Assembly (NCBI RefSeq): GCF_014203275.1
Contig: NZ_JACHIP010000006.1
Location: 124,001 to 188,000, forward strand
DNA: 64,000 nt
Direction: 5' to 3'
From: Granulicella aggregans
GTDB lineage: Bacteria; Acidobacteriota; Terriglobia; Terriglobales; Acidobacteriaceae
This document shows, piece by piece, positions 25,462 through 34,811 of the stretch. Each line of letters opens with the position of its first letter. The stretch's first letter is position 1. Under the pieces are notes generated by a model. The model did no database searches. It saw nothing but the letters and a program-made list of their open reading frames with translations, and had not been told where the DNA came from. Both the position numbers and the translations under genes were made by a program.

Positions 25462-26130
25462 TTACCTGGGTGGTGATGAGAAGATCTCGGCGTCGGTGCG
25501 GCGGAGATAGTTGGCGTCAAGCGTCGCCGAGTCCGCGATCTCGCCTTGTTGGAAGTGGAGAAGCGCCATCTGCAAAGCGTCGGCCGAGTTCGGTTCGGGT
25601 ATCCGCGTTGCAGGCAGGATTCCCGCCAACGCCCGCTCGACGGCGTCTTCGCAGAAGACGATCAGGTCCGACTCGCCGGCGGCGACAAGCGCGCCGTCAA
25701 GTGAAAGAAGCTTCTCGCCCAGCGGATCGCCATCACGGTATCGTCCGCAGTAGAACTCGCCGCGTCCGGCATCGAGCAAGGCACACACTACATTCGGCTT
25801 CGGGACCATACTTTGACTCGCCACGGAAGCGAGCAACTCCAGCCGCGAGATCGCGATCAAGGCAGCTCCGCTGGCCTCGCTGAGTCCCTTGGCGACACTG
25901 AGGCCCACGCGAACCCCGGTGAAGGAGCCGGGGCCGGTGACCACGGCGATGGCTTCTACTTCGGCCACCTTCCATTCTGCGGCTGCCAGGGCGAGGCGTA
26001 GCTCTGCCACCAGCCTCTCGGAGGCCGATCTTCCCGGCATGGTGACAAGCTGAATCTCGCCGGCGTTGGCAGTGTCGGCGAGGGCAAAGCTGCCTTCCGC
26101 GCCACAGGTGTTGATCAGAAGAAGCTTCAT
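25462..26130 (-). CDS. tsaB: tRNA threonylcarbamoyladenosine biosynthesis protein TsaB
   Basis: 222 aa from ATG 26130 (M-K-L-L-L-I-N-T-C-G), where the family begins; the frame runs further upstream into the mce gene. Signature V-T-G-P-G-S-F-T-G-V-R-V-G-L-S-V-A-K-G at about 68-86. TsaB is an ASKHA-fold partner of TsaD and TsaE in making t6A37 of ANN-decoding tRNAs. It starts 1 bp after the stop of mce and is followed by rimI. TsaD and TsaE are not in this window. Confidence 0.93.
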   Translation of the reverse strand: MKLLLINTCGAEGSFALADTANAGEIQLVTMPGRSASERLVAELRLALAAAEWKVAEVEAIAVVTGPGSFTGVRVGLSVAKGLSEASGAALIAISRLELLASVASQSMVPKPNVVCALLDAGRGEFYCGRYRDGDPLGEKLLSLDGALVAAGESDLIVFCEDAVERALAGILPATRIPEPNSADALQMALLHFQQGEIADSATLDANYLRRTDAEIFSSPPR

Positions 26131-26131
26131 C

Positions 26132-26611
26132 CTATGCGCAACCCCGTGCATCGGCGACGATTTCAACCAGCACGCCAGCCGCACTTGAAGGATGGATGAA
26201 GAAGTAGCGATGGCCACCCGCACCGATGCGGATCGAGTCGCTCGCCAGCCTCATGCCTGCGGCCCTGCACTCGTCAAACTTCGCGTCGACGTCTTCTACC
26301 CGGATCGCAATGTGGTGGATCCCTTCCCCACGCCGTTCCAGGAACCGGCCGACTATGGTCTCCGGAGACAGCGGTTCAAGCAGTTCGAGACGGGTGGAGC
26401 CCAGCTGAAGCATCGCCGTCCGCACGCCTTCGTGTGCGATCTCCTCGGTCGCGCCTGTTTGCAGTCCCAGCACCCCATAAAACTTCCGCGCCACTTCGAT
26501 ACTGAGCACCGCGATCCCGATGTGATCCAGACAAAGCGATAAGTCCGCGCCGCCTAGCAGGCCGGGGGGAAGATCTTCGGGGACCAGAGCTTCCTGGAAA
26601 GAAGTTGCCAT
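26132..26611 (-). CDS. mce: Methylmalonyl-CoA epimerase
   Basis: 159 aa from ATG 26611 (M-A-T-S-F-Q-E-A); the same frame continues upstream against the MFS gene, but that part has no coding character. VOC-fold protein with L-D-H-I-G-I-A-V near residue 28, I-H-H-I-A-I-R-V near 98 and V-L-V-E-I-V near the end, giving the metal ligands His, His and Glu. It interconverts (R)- and (S)-methylmalonyl-CoA in propionate metabolism. It is the first gene of the seven-gene minus-strand operon and is divergent from the MFS transporter. Confidence 0.88.
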   Translation of the reverse strand: MATSFQEALVPEDLPPGLLGGADLSLCLDHIGIAVLSIEVARKFYGVLGLQTGATEEIAHEGVRTAMLQLGSTRLELLEPLSPETIVGRFLERRGEGIHHIAIRVEDVDAKFDECRAAGMRLASDSIRIGAGGHRYFFIHPSSAAGVLVEIVADARGCA

Positions 26612-26655
26612 CACGAGAGCGATGATAACGCGTCCGAACTTCCGAACCCCTCGCC

Positions 26656-26686
26656 TTGACACCCGTGTGAGGGCAAAGGCTATGCT
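26656..26686 (+). promoter_or_regulatory. Candidate promoter of the MFS transporter
   Basis: TTGACA (26656-26661) and TATGCT (26681-26686) with a 19-nt spacer, slightly longer than ideal, 48 bp before the transporter start. Confidence 0.35.
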
Positions 26687-26734
26687 TGTTCGCACAGAGA
26701 AAGTGTCTCTCCACAACACCCGAGGCCATTGGAC

Positions 26735-28081
26735 ATGCCGGTCGAGATAACGCCGCACGCTGCTTCCGAGACGTACTCGCCCAGCCGAAACAGCCCAAAC
26801 CTCAAGTGGGCAGTCTGCGGCCTGCTCTTCCTCGCGACCACCATCAACTACATGGACCGCTCGGTGCTTTCGCTGGTCGAGCCGCTCTTGCACAGCCTTC
26901 CCTTCATGGGATGGGACTTCGCCCGCGACGCCGCCCACCAGACCCTCTTCAATAACAACTACGGCAACATCATCATCTGCTTCCAGATCGCCTACGGCAT
27001 CGGCCTGCTCTGCGCAGGCCGGATGGTCGACCGGCTCGGCACAAAACTGGGCTACGCGCTGGCCATTGGCGTGTGGGCTTGCGCTTCGATGGGCCACGCC
27101 TTTGTCTTCTCCGTCGCGGGATTCTGCATTGCGCGCTTCATGCTCGGAATCGGCGAGGCGGGCAACTTCCCCGCCGCGATCAAGGCGACCACCGAGTGGT
27201 TCCCCTCCGAGGAACGAGCCTTTGCCACCGGCATCTTCAACTCCGGCGCAAACGCGTCGTTCTTCATCGCGCCGCCGCTGGTGGCCTTCGTCACCGCAAA
27301 GTGGGGCTGGCACGCGGCATTTCTGACCACCGGCTCGATGGGCCTGATCTGGCTCGTTATCTGGCTGATCTTCCCTTACAACCGGCTGCGGCGCGGCGCT
27401 ACGGAAACCCAGCCGGATCTGGATCTTTCCACACAGGTAAAGACGCCCTACGGCAAACTCTTCGGGCAGCGCGGGCTCTACGCCTTCTCCATCTGCAAGG
27501 CTTTCACCGACCCGGTTTGGTGGTTCTATCTCTTCTATCTGCCGAAGTTCCTGAATGAAAACTACGGTCTCGACCTCGCCCACGCCAAGGTGCCGATCAT
27601 CGTCGTCTACGCCTGCTCGAGCGTGGGGTCGATCGGCGGCGGATGGCTCTCCGGCGCACGCATCAAGAGTGGCCACACGGTGAACCACGGCCGTAAGTTC
27701 GCGCTGTTGCTATGCGCCCTCTGCGTCCTTCCCGTCCTTCTGATCCCGCAACTAGGCCACATGTTCCCGACCAACGCCTGGCCCGCAATCGCAGTCTTCT
27801 CGCTCGCCGCCGCAGCGCACCAGGGCTGGTCGTGCAATATGTACTCCACCGTCTCCGATATGTTTCCGTCGAGCTCCGTCAGCAGCGTCATCGGCATTGG
27901 CGGAGCTGCTGGAGCAGTGGGCGGGGCGCTCTTCACCTGGATCGTCAAGAGCTTCTTCGCCCTTCACCCGCTGCTTATCTTCATGATGGCGGGCCTCGCC
28001 TACGTCACGTCTCTGGCCATCTTCCAGTGGTTGGTTCCCCGCCTGGGCGAGAAGAAGCAGCCCTTCGCAGCAACGATTTAG
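26735..28081 (+). CDS. MFS transporter, hexuronate/sugar-acid type
   Basis: 448 aa from ATG 26735 (a TTG two codons earlier is the alternative); GAGG lies 9 nt upstream. Twelve TM segments fit. The start I-N-Y-M-D-R-S-V-L-S, the R-M-V-D-R-L-G-T-K loop 2-3 and G-I-G-E-A-G-N-F-P-A-A-I-K in TM4 are characteristic of the anion:cation symporter family (ExuT, GudP). It would import hexuronate or aldarate with protons. The galacturonate-pathway gene uxaE at 10557 is on the same stretch though not adjacent. Substrate assignment is by family only. Confidence 0.87.
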   Translation: MPVEITPHAASETYSPSRNSPNLKWAVCGLLFLATTINYMDRSVLSLVEPLLHSLPFMGWDFARDAAHQTLFNNNYGNIIICFQIAYGIGLLCAGRMVDRLGTKLGYALAIGVWACASMGHAFVFSVAGFCIARFMLGIGEAGNFPAAIKATTEWFPSEERAFATGIFNSGANASFFIAPPLVAFVTAKWGWHAAFLTTGSMGLIWLVIWLIFPYNRLRRGATETQPDLDLSTQVKTPYGKLFGQRGLYAFSICKAFTDPVWWFYLFYLPKFLNENYGLDLAHAKVPIIVVYACSSVGSIGGGWLSGARIKSGHTVNHGRKFALLLCALCVLPVLLIPQLGHMFPTNAWPAIAVFSLAAAAHQGWSCNMYSTVSDMFPSSSVSSVIGIGGAAGAVGGALFTWIVKSFFALHPLLIFMMAGLAYVTSLAIFQWLVPRLGEKKQPFAATI

Positions 28082-28182
28082 CTTGGTCCCGACCCGACGT
28101 CCGAGGTGACCTATGAGCTTCCCTGGCCCGGCGAACAACCGCGCCAGCCATTTCAAGCTCTACACTTAAAGACGGTAGGTCG

Positions 28183-29370
28183 ATGACTACAAACGCAGCG
28201 CTCAAATCCGGCAGGCGGCAGTTGATGATCCACGACGGCGCAGCCTTCCTTATCCTCACCGCAGTCACCGGTGTGCTCTTCGCGGTGACGCTCTTCCTCT
28301 TCCGGTCTTTCTCCTCGCACCGGGCCGATCTTGCGGTCGAAGCCAGTGACGCCGGTAAAGAGGCGCTCGCGCAGCATCGCCCGCATGATGCCATCGCCTC
28401 CCTGCGAGAGGCGCTCTCTTATGCTCCCAATCAGCGCGACTACCAACTCCTCCTCGCGCAGGCACTTGGTGAAGACGGGCGAATCGAAGAGGCAAACAAC
28501 TACTTCCTGAATCTCCGCGAGGCCGAACCAGGCGATGGCTTCATCAACCTGCAGCTTGCGCGGCTCGCCCGCCAGCGCAAGCTGAAACAGCAGGCTGTCG
28601 ACTTCTACCGCGCCTCCATCTTTGGCGACTGGAAGGGCGAGGGCGACGTACACCGCCGCCGCGTCCGGCTTGAACTTGCCGACTTCCTCATCGGGCAGAA
28701 AGACTTGCAGGAAGCACAGTCCGAGCTGGTCATCGCCGCCAGCAACGCGCGATCGAGTTCGGACCCGGCGCTCGACATGACCATTGGCGACGCCTTCCTC
28801 CAGGCTGGAGACAGCGCGAACGCTCTTCGGCTCTACCAGAAAGCGATGATCGACAGCCCGCGCGATCCCGTCGCCTACGAGAAGGCAGGCCGCATCGCCT
28901 ACCGCCAGGGAGACTTCGCCCACGCTGCGGAGTGGCTGGAACATGCGCTGCGCGAGAGCGCTGGGAATCCGGGCTCCGCTGCTGATCCTGAAGGTGACAC
29001 CGCCACGCTCCAGAAGAACTCCGAACGGCTGCTTGCGCTGGCCCCGGCGGCTGCAACAACCCGCACGGACCGCGTCGCTCGCGAGATCCATAATCGGGCA
29101 CTGGCGAAGCAGCGCTTCGATGCCTGTCTCAAGCAAAGTTCAACACCCAAGTCCTTGCCTTCCGCCGCCTTGCAAAACTTGGCTGCGCGCTGGACCAGCG
29201 CCGTGAAGACGACGCGCATCGCCCTTTTGAGCGACAGAACCACCGAGGCTGATCTCAACACGCTCATCGGCGACACAGAGATTCTGACCGCACAGACTTG
29301 CGGTCCGCCGAAGGGTGATGACGGCCTTCTGCTCATCCTCGCTCAACGTAACGTCCAACCAACTCGCTAG
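28183..29370 (+). CDS. Membrane-anchored TPR protein
   Basis: 395 aa. One TM helix at about residues 23-41 (L-I-L-T-A-V-T-G-V-L-F-A-V-T-L-F-L), then TPR-like repeats from about 55 to 270 (E-A-L-A-Q-H-R-P-H-D-A-I-A-S-L-R-E-A-L; G-D-A-F-L-Q-A-G-D-S-A-N-A-L). The C-terminal 120 residues are helical without recognised motif. The positive region before the TM places the repeats in the periplasm. It is followed after 10 bp by the CLC gene, so they are probably co-transcribed. A scaffold role is inference. Confidence 0.75.
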   Translation: MTTNAALKSGRRQLMIHDGAAFLILTAVTGVLFAVTLFLFRSFSSHRADLAVEASDAGKEALAQHRPHDAIASLREALSYAPNQRDYQLLLAQALGEDGRIEEANNYFLNLREAEPGDGFINLQLARLARQRKLKQQAVDFYRASIFGDWKGEGDVHRRRVRLELADFLIGQKDLQEAQSELVIAASNARSSSDPALDMTIGDAFLQAGDSANALRLYQKAMIDSPRDPVAYEKAGRIAYRQGDFAHAAEWLEHALRESAGNPGSAADPEGDTATLQKNSERLLALAPAAATTRTDRVAREIHNRALAKQRFDACLKQSSTPKSLPSAALQNLAARWTSAVKTTRIALLSDRTTEADLNTLIGDTEILTAQTCGPPKGDDGLLLILAQRNVQPTR

Positions 29371-29380
29371 CAGGAGAGCA

Positions 29381-31162
29381 ATGCAGGTTTCATCGCAAAC
29401 TACAGAGCAGATCGCACCGCAGCCCGGAACGGTCTCGACCAAGACCGCCGCTGAGCTGGCGGCCGAGATCTCGCCCGCCCGCGAAGAGCGGATCTTCCTT
29501 CTGCTCTCCATCTTCATCGGCATCATCTCCGGCCTGCTGGTGGTCAGCTTTCGGATGGCCATCGATTGGCTACAGGTGCTCCTACTTGGAACTGAGACCG
29601 GGCCGCACCGGCTCCGTCTTATCTTCGTGCCGGCTGCGGCTGGGCTTGCGATCGCTCTGCTGACCAAATACGTCTTTCCGCAGGTTCGCGGAAGCGGCGT
29701 AAACCAGACCAAGGCCGCTCTCTACATCTCGAACGGCTACATCTCGATCCGCACCGTGATCGGCAAGTTTCTTCTCTCGTCGCTGGCGATCGGGAGCGGA
29801 CATTCGCTCGGGCCTGAAGACCCATCGCTGCAGATCGGCGCGGGCGTGGCGTCTCTGATCAGCCGCAAGATGGGGCTGTCGCGGGAGAAGCTGCGCATCT
29901 TTGCTCCGGTCGGCGCGGCAGCAGGTCTGGCCGCGGCCTTCAACGCTCCTATCTCGGCAATTCTGTTCGTCATTGAGGAGGTCATCGGCCAGTGGAGCGC
30001 CGGCGTTCTCGGCTCGATCGTTCTCTCCGCTGTGGCCAGCGTCGTAGTGGCGCGGTCCTTCTGGGGATCGGAGCCGATGTTCCGCATCCCCGTCGTGACA
30101 GAGTTGGACTCGCGCGAACTCCTGGCCTACGCCGTTCTGGGATTGGTCGGGGGCGTGGCTTCGCTGGTCTTCGCGAAGGCGCTCGGTTACCTGCGGCCCA
30201 GACTCCGCGCACAGACTTCATGGACGATCTTCCAGCCTGCGGTTGCGGGTCTGCTGGTGGGCGGCATCGGATACTTCGGCCTGCCTCAGGTCATGGGCGC
30301 GGGATATGAGGCCATCGACCAGGCGATGCACGCGCAGTTCGCCTTCAAGATTCTGATTCTGCTGGCGATCTTCAAGATCATTGCGACGACGCTGTCCTTC
30401 TCCAGCGGCACACCCGGCGGCATGTTCGCTCCGACGCTTTTCATCGGCGCGATGCTTGGAGCGGCTGTCGGATCGTTTGAGAAGCACTACTTCCCTTACC
30501 TCCAGGGTTCGACGGGATCGTATGCGCTGGTGGGCATGGGCGTCCTCTTTGCTGCCTTCCTGCGGGTGCCACTGACCTCGGTCTTCATGGTGCTGGAGGT
30601 GAGCGGGAATTACTCCGTCATCTTGCCGGTGATTCTTGCGAATACGATCGCCTACCTGATCTCGCGGGCGCTTCAGCCGGTGCCGATCTTCGAGCTCTTC
30701 ACCCATCAGGATGGGCTCTATCTGCCGTCCATGGAAGAGGAGCGCGAGGACAGACACGATCTTCACTTTGAGGACGCCTTGGGTCCAATCAACGTTCCAG
30801 TCTTCAAAGGGTCCGAGATTTTGGGAGACGCCCGAAAGTCCGTCCTCGACGCGTTTGAAAAGACTCCAGGAGCAATGGCTGCTTTGATCCAGTGCAAGGA
30901 TGGGGCGTGGTATGCGGCTACGCGGCAGGAGTTGGAGACGATCTTCTCGGCGATGAACGAGGAGACGGACGCGAAGCAGTCGCTGGAAGAGCGACTTGGC
31001 GGTGAGCGCACTCCGACTATGTATCCGGATCAATCGCTGGCTACTGCGCTTCCCTTCTTCCGCCGATGGCCGTTGATTCCGATCTCGAACCGGGCCATGC
31101 GTGGTGCGCTTGAAGGGGTACTTTCGCAGGCGGATGTGATCCGGAGATATCAAGGAAACTAG
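29381..31162 (+). CDS. CLC-type chloride channel/transporter with C-terminal regulatory domain
   Basis: 593 aa from ATG 29381, preceded by AGGAG with a 5-nt spacer; the frame extends back into the TPR gene. CLC signatures: G-S-G-V-N-Q-T-K (GSGIP region, about 104), G-S-G-H-S-L-G-P-E-D-P-S-L-Q (GxEGP region, about 138-151, keeping the gating Glu) and G-G-M-F-A-P-T-L near 345. The GREGP motif is altered to G-P-E-D-P. About 130 C-terminal residues after the last helix probably form a degenerate CBS pair. It moves chloride across the inner membrane, as channel or H+ antiporter. A perfect terminator follows. Confidence 0.9.
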   Translation: MQVSSQTTEQIAPQPGTVSTKTAAELAAEISPAREERIFLLLSIFIGIISGLLVVSFRMAIDWLQVLLLGTETGPHRLRLIFVPAAAGLAIALLTKYVFPQVRGSGVNQTKAALYISNGYISIRTVIGKFLLSSLAIGSGHSLGPEDPSLQIGAGVASLISRKMGLSREKLRIFAPVGAAAGLAAAFNAPISAILFVIEEVIGQWSAGVLGSIVLSAVASVVVARSFWGSEPMFRIPVVTELDSRELLAYAVLGLVGGVASLVFAKALGYLRPRLRAQTSWTIFQPAVAGLLVGGIGYFGLPQVMGAGYEAIDQAMHAQFAFKILILLAIFKIIATTLSFSSGTPGGMFAPTLFIGAMLGAAVGSFEKHYFPYLQGSTGSYALVGMGVLFAAFLRVPLTSVFMVLEVSGNYSVILPVILANTIAYLISRALQPVPIFELFTHQDGLYLPSMEEEREDRHDLHFEDALGPINVPVFKGSEILGDARKSVLDAFEKTPGAMAALIQCKDGAWYAATRQELETIFSAMNEETDAKQSLEERLGGERTPTMYPDQSLATALPFFRRWPLIPISNRAMRGALEGVLSQADVIRRYQGN

Positions 31163-31176
31163 AGTTCGCTGAATGC

Positions 31177-31216
31177 AAAAAGCCCCGGCCAGATACGAAT
31201 CTGGCCGGGGCTTTTT
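31177..31216. terminator. Strong bidirectional terminator
   Basis: 18-bp perfect stem: 31177-31194 with 31199-31216, loop ACGA, core GCCCCGGCCAGAT, flanked by A5 on the left and T5 on the right. It serves both the CLC gene and convergent pgi. Confidence 0.95.
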
Positions 31217-31229
31217 GTAACTGCTGTGG

Positions 31230-32852
<1,623 letters not shown>

Positions 32853-32976
32853 CTCTATCCTCTTTCCTTGCTGCGAATTCCCTATCCATTCTGCAACAGA
32901 ACGCGCTCCGCCGCTCTGGGTACGAGTGAGGATTCTTGAAAAATGAATTTTCGGGGTTCCATCTCGCACGCGGATT

Positions 32977-32996
32977 AATGTTCCACGTGGAACATT
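32977..32996. promoter_or_regulatory. parS-like ParB-binding site 1
   Basis: Perfect 20-bp palindrome AATGTTCCACGTGGAACATT. Its 16-bp core TGTTCCACGTGGAACA equals a chromosomal parS variant known from pseudomonads and others. Confidence 0.75.
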
Positions 32997-33075
32997 GAGC
33001 GTCTTTGCGGGGTGCGAAAAATGCAAAGTCGTCTATCTATTTGGGATAGGGTTTTCCACCGGTCGAATTGGGCCG

Positions 33076-33095
33076 AATGTTCCACGTGGAACATT
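33076..33095. promoter_or_regulatory. parS-like ParB-binding site 2
   Basis: Second copy of the same 20-bp palindrome, centred 99 bp from the first. Flanking bases differ, so only the palindrome is conserved. Confidence 0.75.
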
Positions 33096-33117
33096 AATTG
33101 CTTAGCGTAAAAAGCAG

Positions 33118-33145
33118 CACGCCCAGCCAAAATCGGCTGGGCGTG
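33118..33145 (-). terminator. Terminator of degP
   Basis: CACGCCCAGCC (33118-33128) pairs with GGCTGGGCGTG (33135-33145), loop of 6. On the minus strand it is followed by CTGCTTTTTACG, giving a T5 tract. Confidence 0.85.
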
Positions 33146-33165
33146 GGGATGATTCAGGCTAAGAA

Positions 33166-34779
33166 TCAGCCTGCATTGGCAGGATGAACGACACGGTAGC
33201 TTGCTCCGCCACGCGACCAGACGAGCAGAAGGATGTCTTTGCTGGCGGGGTTGGCGCGCACTGCGGAGACGAACTTATCCGCAGAGGCGACGGGTTGACG
33301 GTTGAGTTCCAGGATGACGTCGCCGGGAGCAAGACCGGCCTCATCCGCCGGGCTCTCCGGGCGAACGGTCTGGACAGCTACACCGTGGACTTCATCCGGC
33401 AGGCGAAGCTGCTGGCGAAGGTCCGGTGTGAGGTCGCCCACGGAGACTCCAAGCTTGCCGGGTTTTGCGTTGGTGGTGGAGGAGTCGCCGTCGTTCTCGG
33501 CGGTCTCGGCTTTGGCGTGGAACTCGCCGACCTTTACAGACAAGGTTTGGGGAGCGCCGTCGCGCAGGATGCCGAGCGAGATGCTGGTTCCGGGCTGGTC
33601 CTGGCTGACGATGACCTGGAGTGCGCCGCCGTTGATGATGGGCTGGCCGTCGAGCGAGCGGATGACATCGCCGCTCTTCATACCTGCCTTGGCTGCGGGC
33701 GAGTCGGGCGAGACCTGGGAGACGATCGCGCCGTCAGCGTCCTTCAACTTGAAGAAGCTGGCGTTCTCCGGCGTGACGTCGTTCATCGAGATGCCGAGGT
33801 AGCCGTGATGGACCGCGCCAGACTTGATGATCTGGTCGGCGACATTGCGGACCGTCAGCGACGGGATGGCGAAGCCTGCACCGGCGAAGGAGCCGGAGCT
33901 GGTCATGATGCCGTTGTTGATGCCGACGAGTTCGCCGTGGGCGTTGACCAGCGGGCCGCCGGAGTTACCGGGGTTGATGGCGGCATCGGTCTGGATGAGG
34001 CCACCGGGGGCGCGGCGGTTGTCGGAGAAGTTGTTGGGGCGGTTGAGCGCGCTAACGATGCCGCGGGTGACGGAGAACTGGAGCGAGCCGAACGGCGAGC
34101 CAAAGGCCAGGACGGTCTGTCCGGGGTGCAATTTGGCGGAGTCGCCCCAAGCGATGCTGGGCAGGTCATGGGCGTCGACCTTGATGACGGCGATGTCTGT
34201 AAGTTTGTCTGTGCCAACAAGTTTTCCAGTCAGCACGCGACGATCGTTCAACGTCACCTTGATCTGGGTTGCGCCGTCGATGACGTGGTTGTTGGTGACG
34301 ATGTAGCCGTCGGGCGAGATGATGACGCCTGAGCCGATGCCGTGCTCAATCTGCGGCTGCTGGGGCTGACCTTGCCCTTGGCCGAAGGGGCTGCCGGGGC
34401 CAAAGAATTGCTCGAAGCCGGGAGGAAGCGCCGACTGGCCGCGCTGCTGTTGGCGGCGGTGTTGCTGGGGCTGCTGGTCGTCGGAGTCGGCATCACTGTC
34501 GTCATCGGCTTCGCCGCCAGATTTGGACGTGACGGCGATGTTGACGACGGCGGGCGTGACGCGGGCGGCTACGGACTCTACGGCGTTATCGAGGGCAACC
34601 AGCGAGGAGACGCTGTTGTCGTCAAGCGGCGTCGCGCTGAAGCTGGCGGCGTGAACACCGTTGTGGTTGAGGAAGAGGGTTGCGCTGCCCACGATGGCCG
34701 CGCCGAGGACGACGGGAGTGGCGTACTTGCGCGCTCCCAACTTGACTTTGTTAACTAATGAATTAGTTGATGCAGACAT
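33166..34779 (-). CDS. degP: Do-family periplasmic serine endoprotease DegP/HtrA
   Basis: 537 aa. An N-terminal hydrophobic segment (about 20-37) serves as signal or anchor. An acidic/Gln-rich linker (90-145) precedes the trypsin-like domain with His165 (T-N-N-H-V-I-D), Asp195 (T-D-I-A-V-I) and Ser273 (G-N-S-G-G-P). Two PDZ domains follow at about 300-395 and 430-530. It degrades and refolds misfolded envelope proteins. GGAGAG lies 6 nt before ATG 34779. It is 32 bp after the M56 peptidase gene, so it forms the last gene of blaI-M56-degP. A BlaI-type palindrome is embedded in codons 4-9 (34753-34768). Confidence 0.95.
   Translation of the reverse strand: MSASTNSLVNKVKLGARKYATPVVLGAAIVGSATLFLNHNGVHAASFSATPLDDNSVSSLVALDNAVESVAARVTPAVVNIAVTSKSGGEADDDSDADSDDQQPQQHRRQQQRGQSALPPGFEQFFGPGSPFGQGQGQPQQPQIEHGIGSGVIISPDGYIVTNNHVIDGATQIKVTLNDRRVLTGKLVGTDKLTDIAVIKVDAHDLPSIAWGDSAKLHPGQTVLAFGSPFGSLQFSVTRGIVSALNRPNNFSDNRRAPGGLIQTDAAINPGNSGGPLVNAHGELVGINNGIMTSSGSFAGAGFAIPSLTVRNVADQIIKSGAVHHGYLGISMNDVTPENASFFKLKDADGAIVSQVSPDSPAAKAGMKSGDVIRSLDGQPIINGGALQVIVSQDQPGTSISLGILRDGAPQTLSVKVGEFHAKAETAENDGDSSTTNAKPGKLGVSVGDLTPDLRQQLRLPDEVHGVAVQTVRPESPADEAGLAPGDVILELNRQPVASADKFVSAVRANPASKDILLLVWSRGGASYRVVHPANAG
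34753..34768. promoter_or_regulatory. BlaI-type operator inside degP codons 4-9
   Basis: AACTAAT-GA-ATTAGTT. It differs by one central base from the palindrome upstream of blaI (36724-36739). It lies 11-26 bp downstream of the degP start codon, so a bound repressor would block elongation from any internal promoter or read-through from the operon. Confidence 0.65.
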
Positions 34780-34811
34780 GCGTATCTCTCCAGGAAGCAG
34801 CTTGTTGACGA

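Larger units (their letters stand above)
32853..33165. other. Gene-free interval with two parS-like sites and a terminator
   Basis: 313 bp between the pgi start and the degP stop, both on the minus strand. It holds the two identical 20-bp palindromes listed separately, the degP terminator (33118-33145) and the pgi SD. The 79 bp between the palindromes contain a TTTTCCACC that is two mismatches from a DnaA box. I see no ORF with a start and SD. Confidence 0.7.

Noticed and set aside
26612..27688. Upstream continuation of the mce frame
   Set aside because: Runs antisense through the MFS transporter; the mce domain begins at ATG 26611 and the extension has no family similarity.
32853..33026. 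N-terminal extension of pgi through the palindromes
   Set aside because: PGI similarity starts at 32852, the SD is just upstream of that ATG, and the extension would translate the parS-like site.
33040..33060. Possible DnaA box (TTTTCCACC) between the parS-like sites
   Set aside because: Two mismatches from TTATCCACA, a single copy and no AT-rich region nearby; not enough for an origin.
33184..34332. Plus-strand frame of about 380 codons opposite degP
   Set aside because: Asp/Gly/Val-rich mirror translation of the DegP gene; DegP has catalytic triad and PDZ domains.
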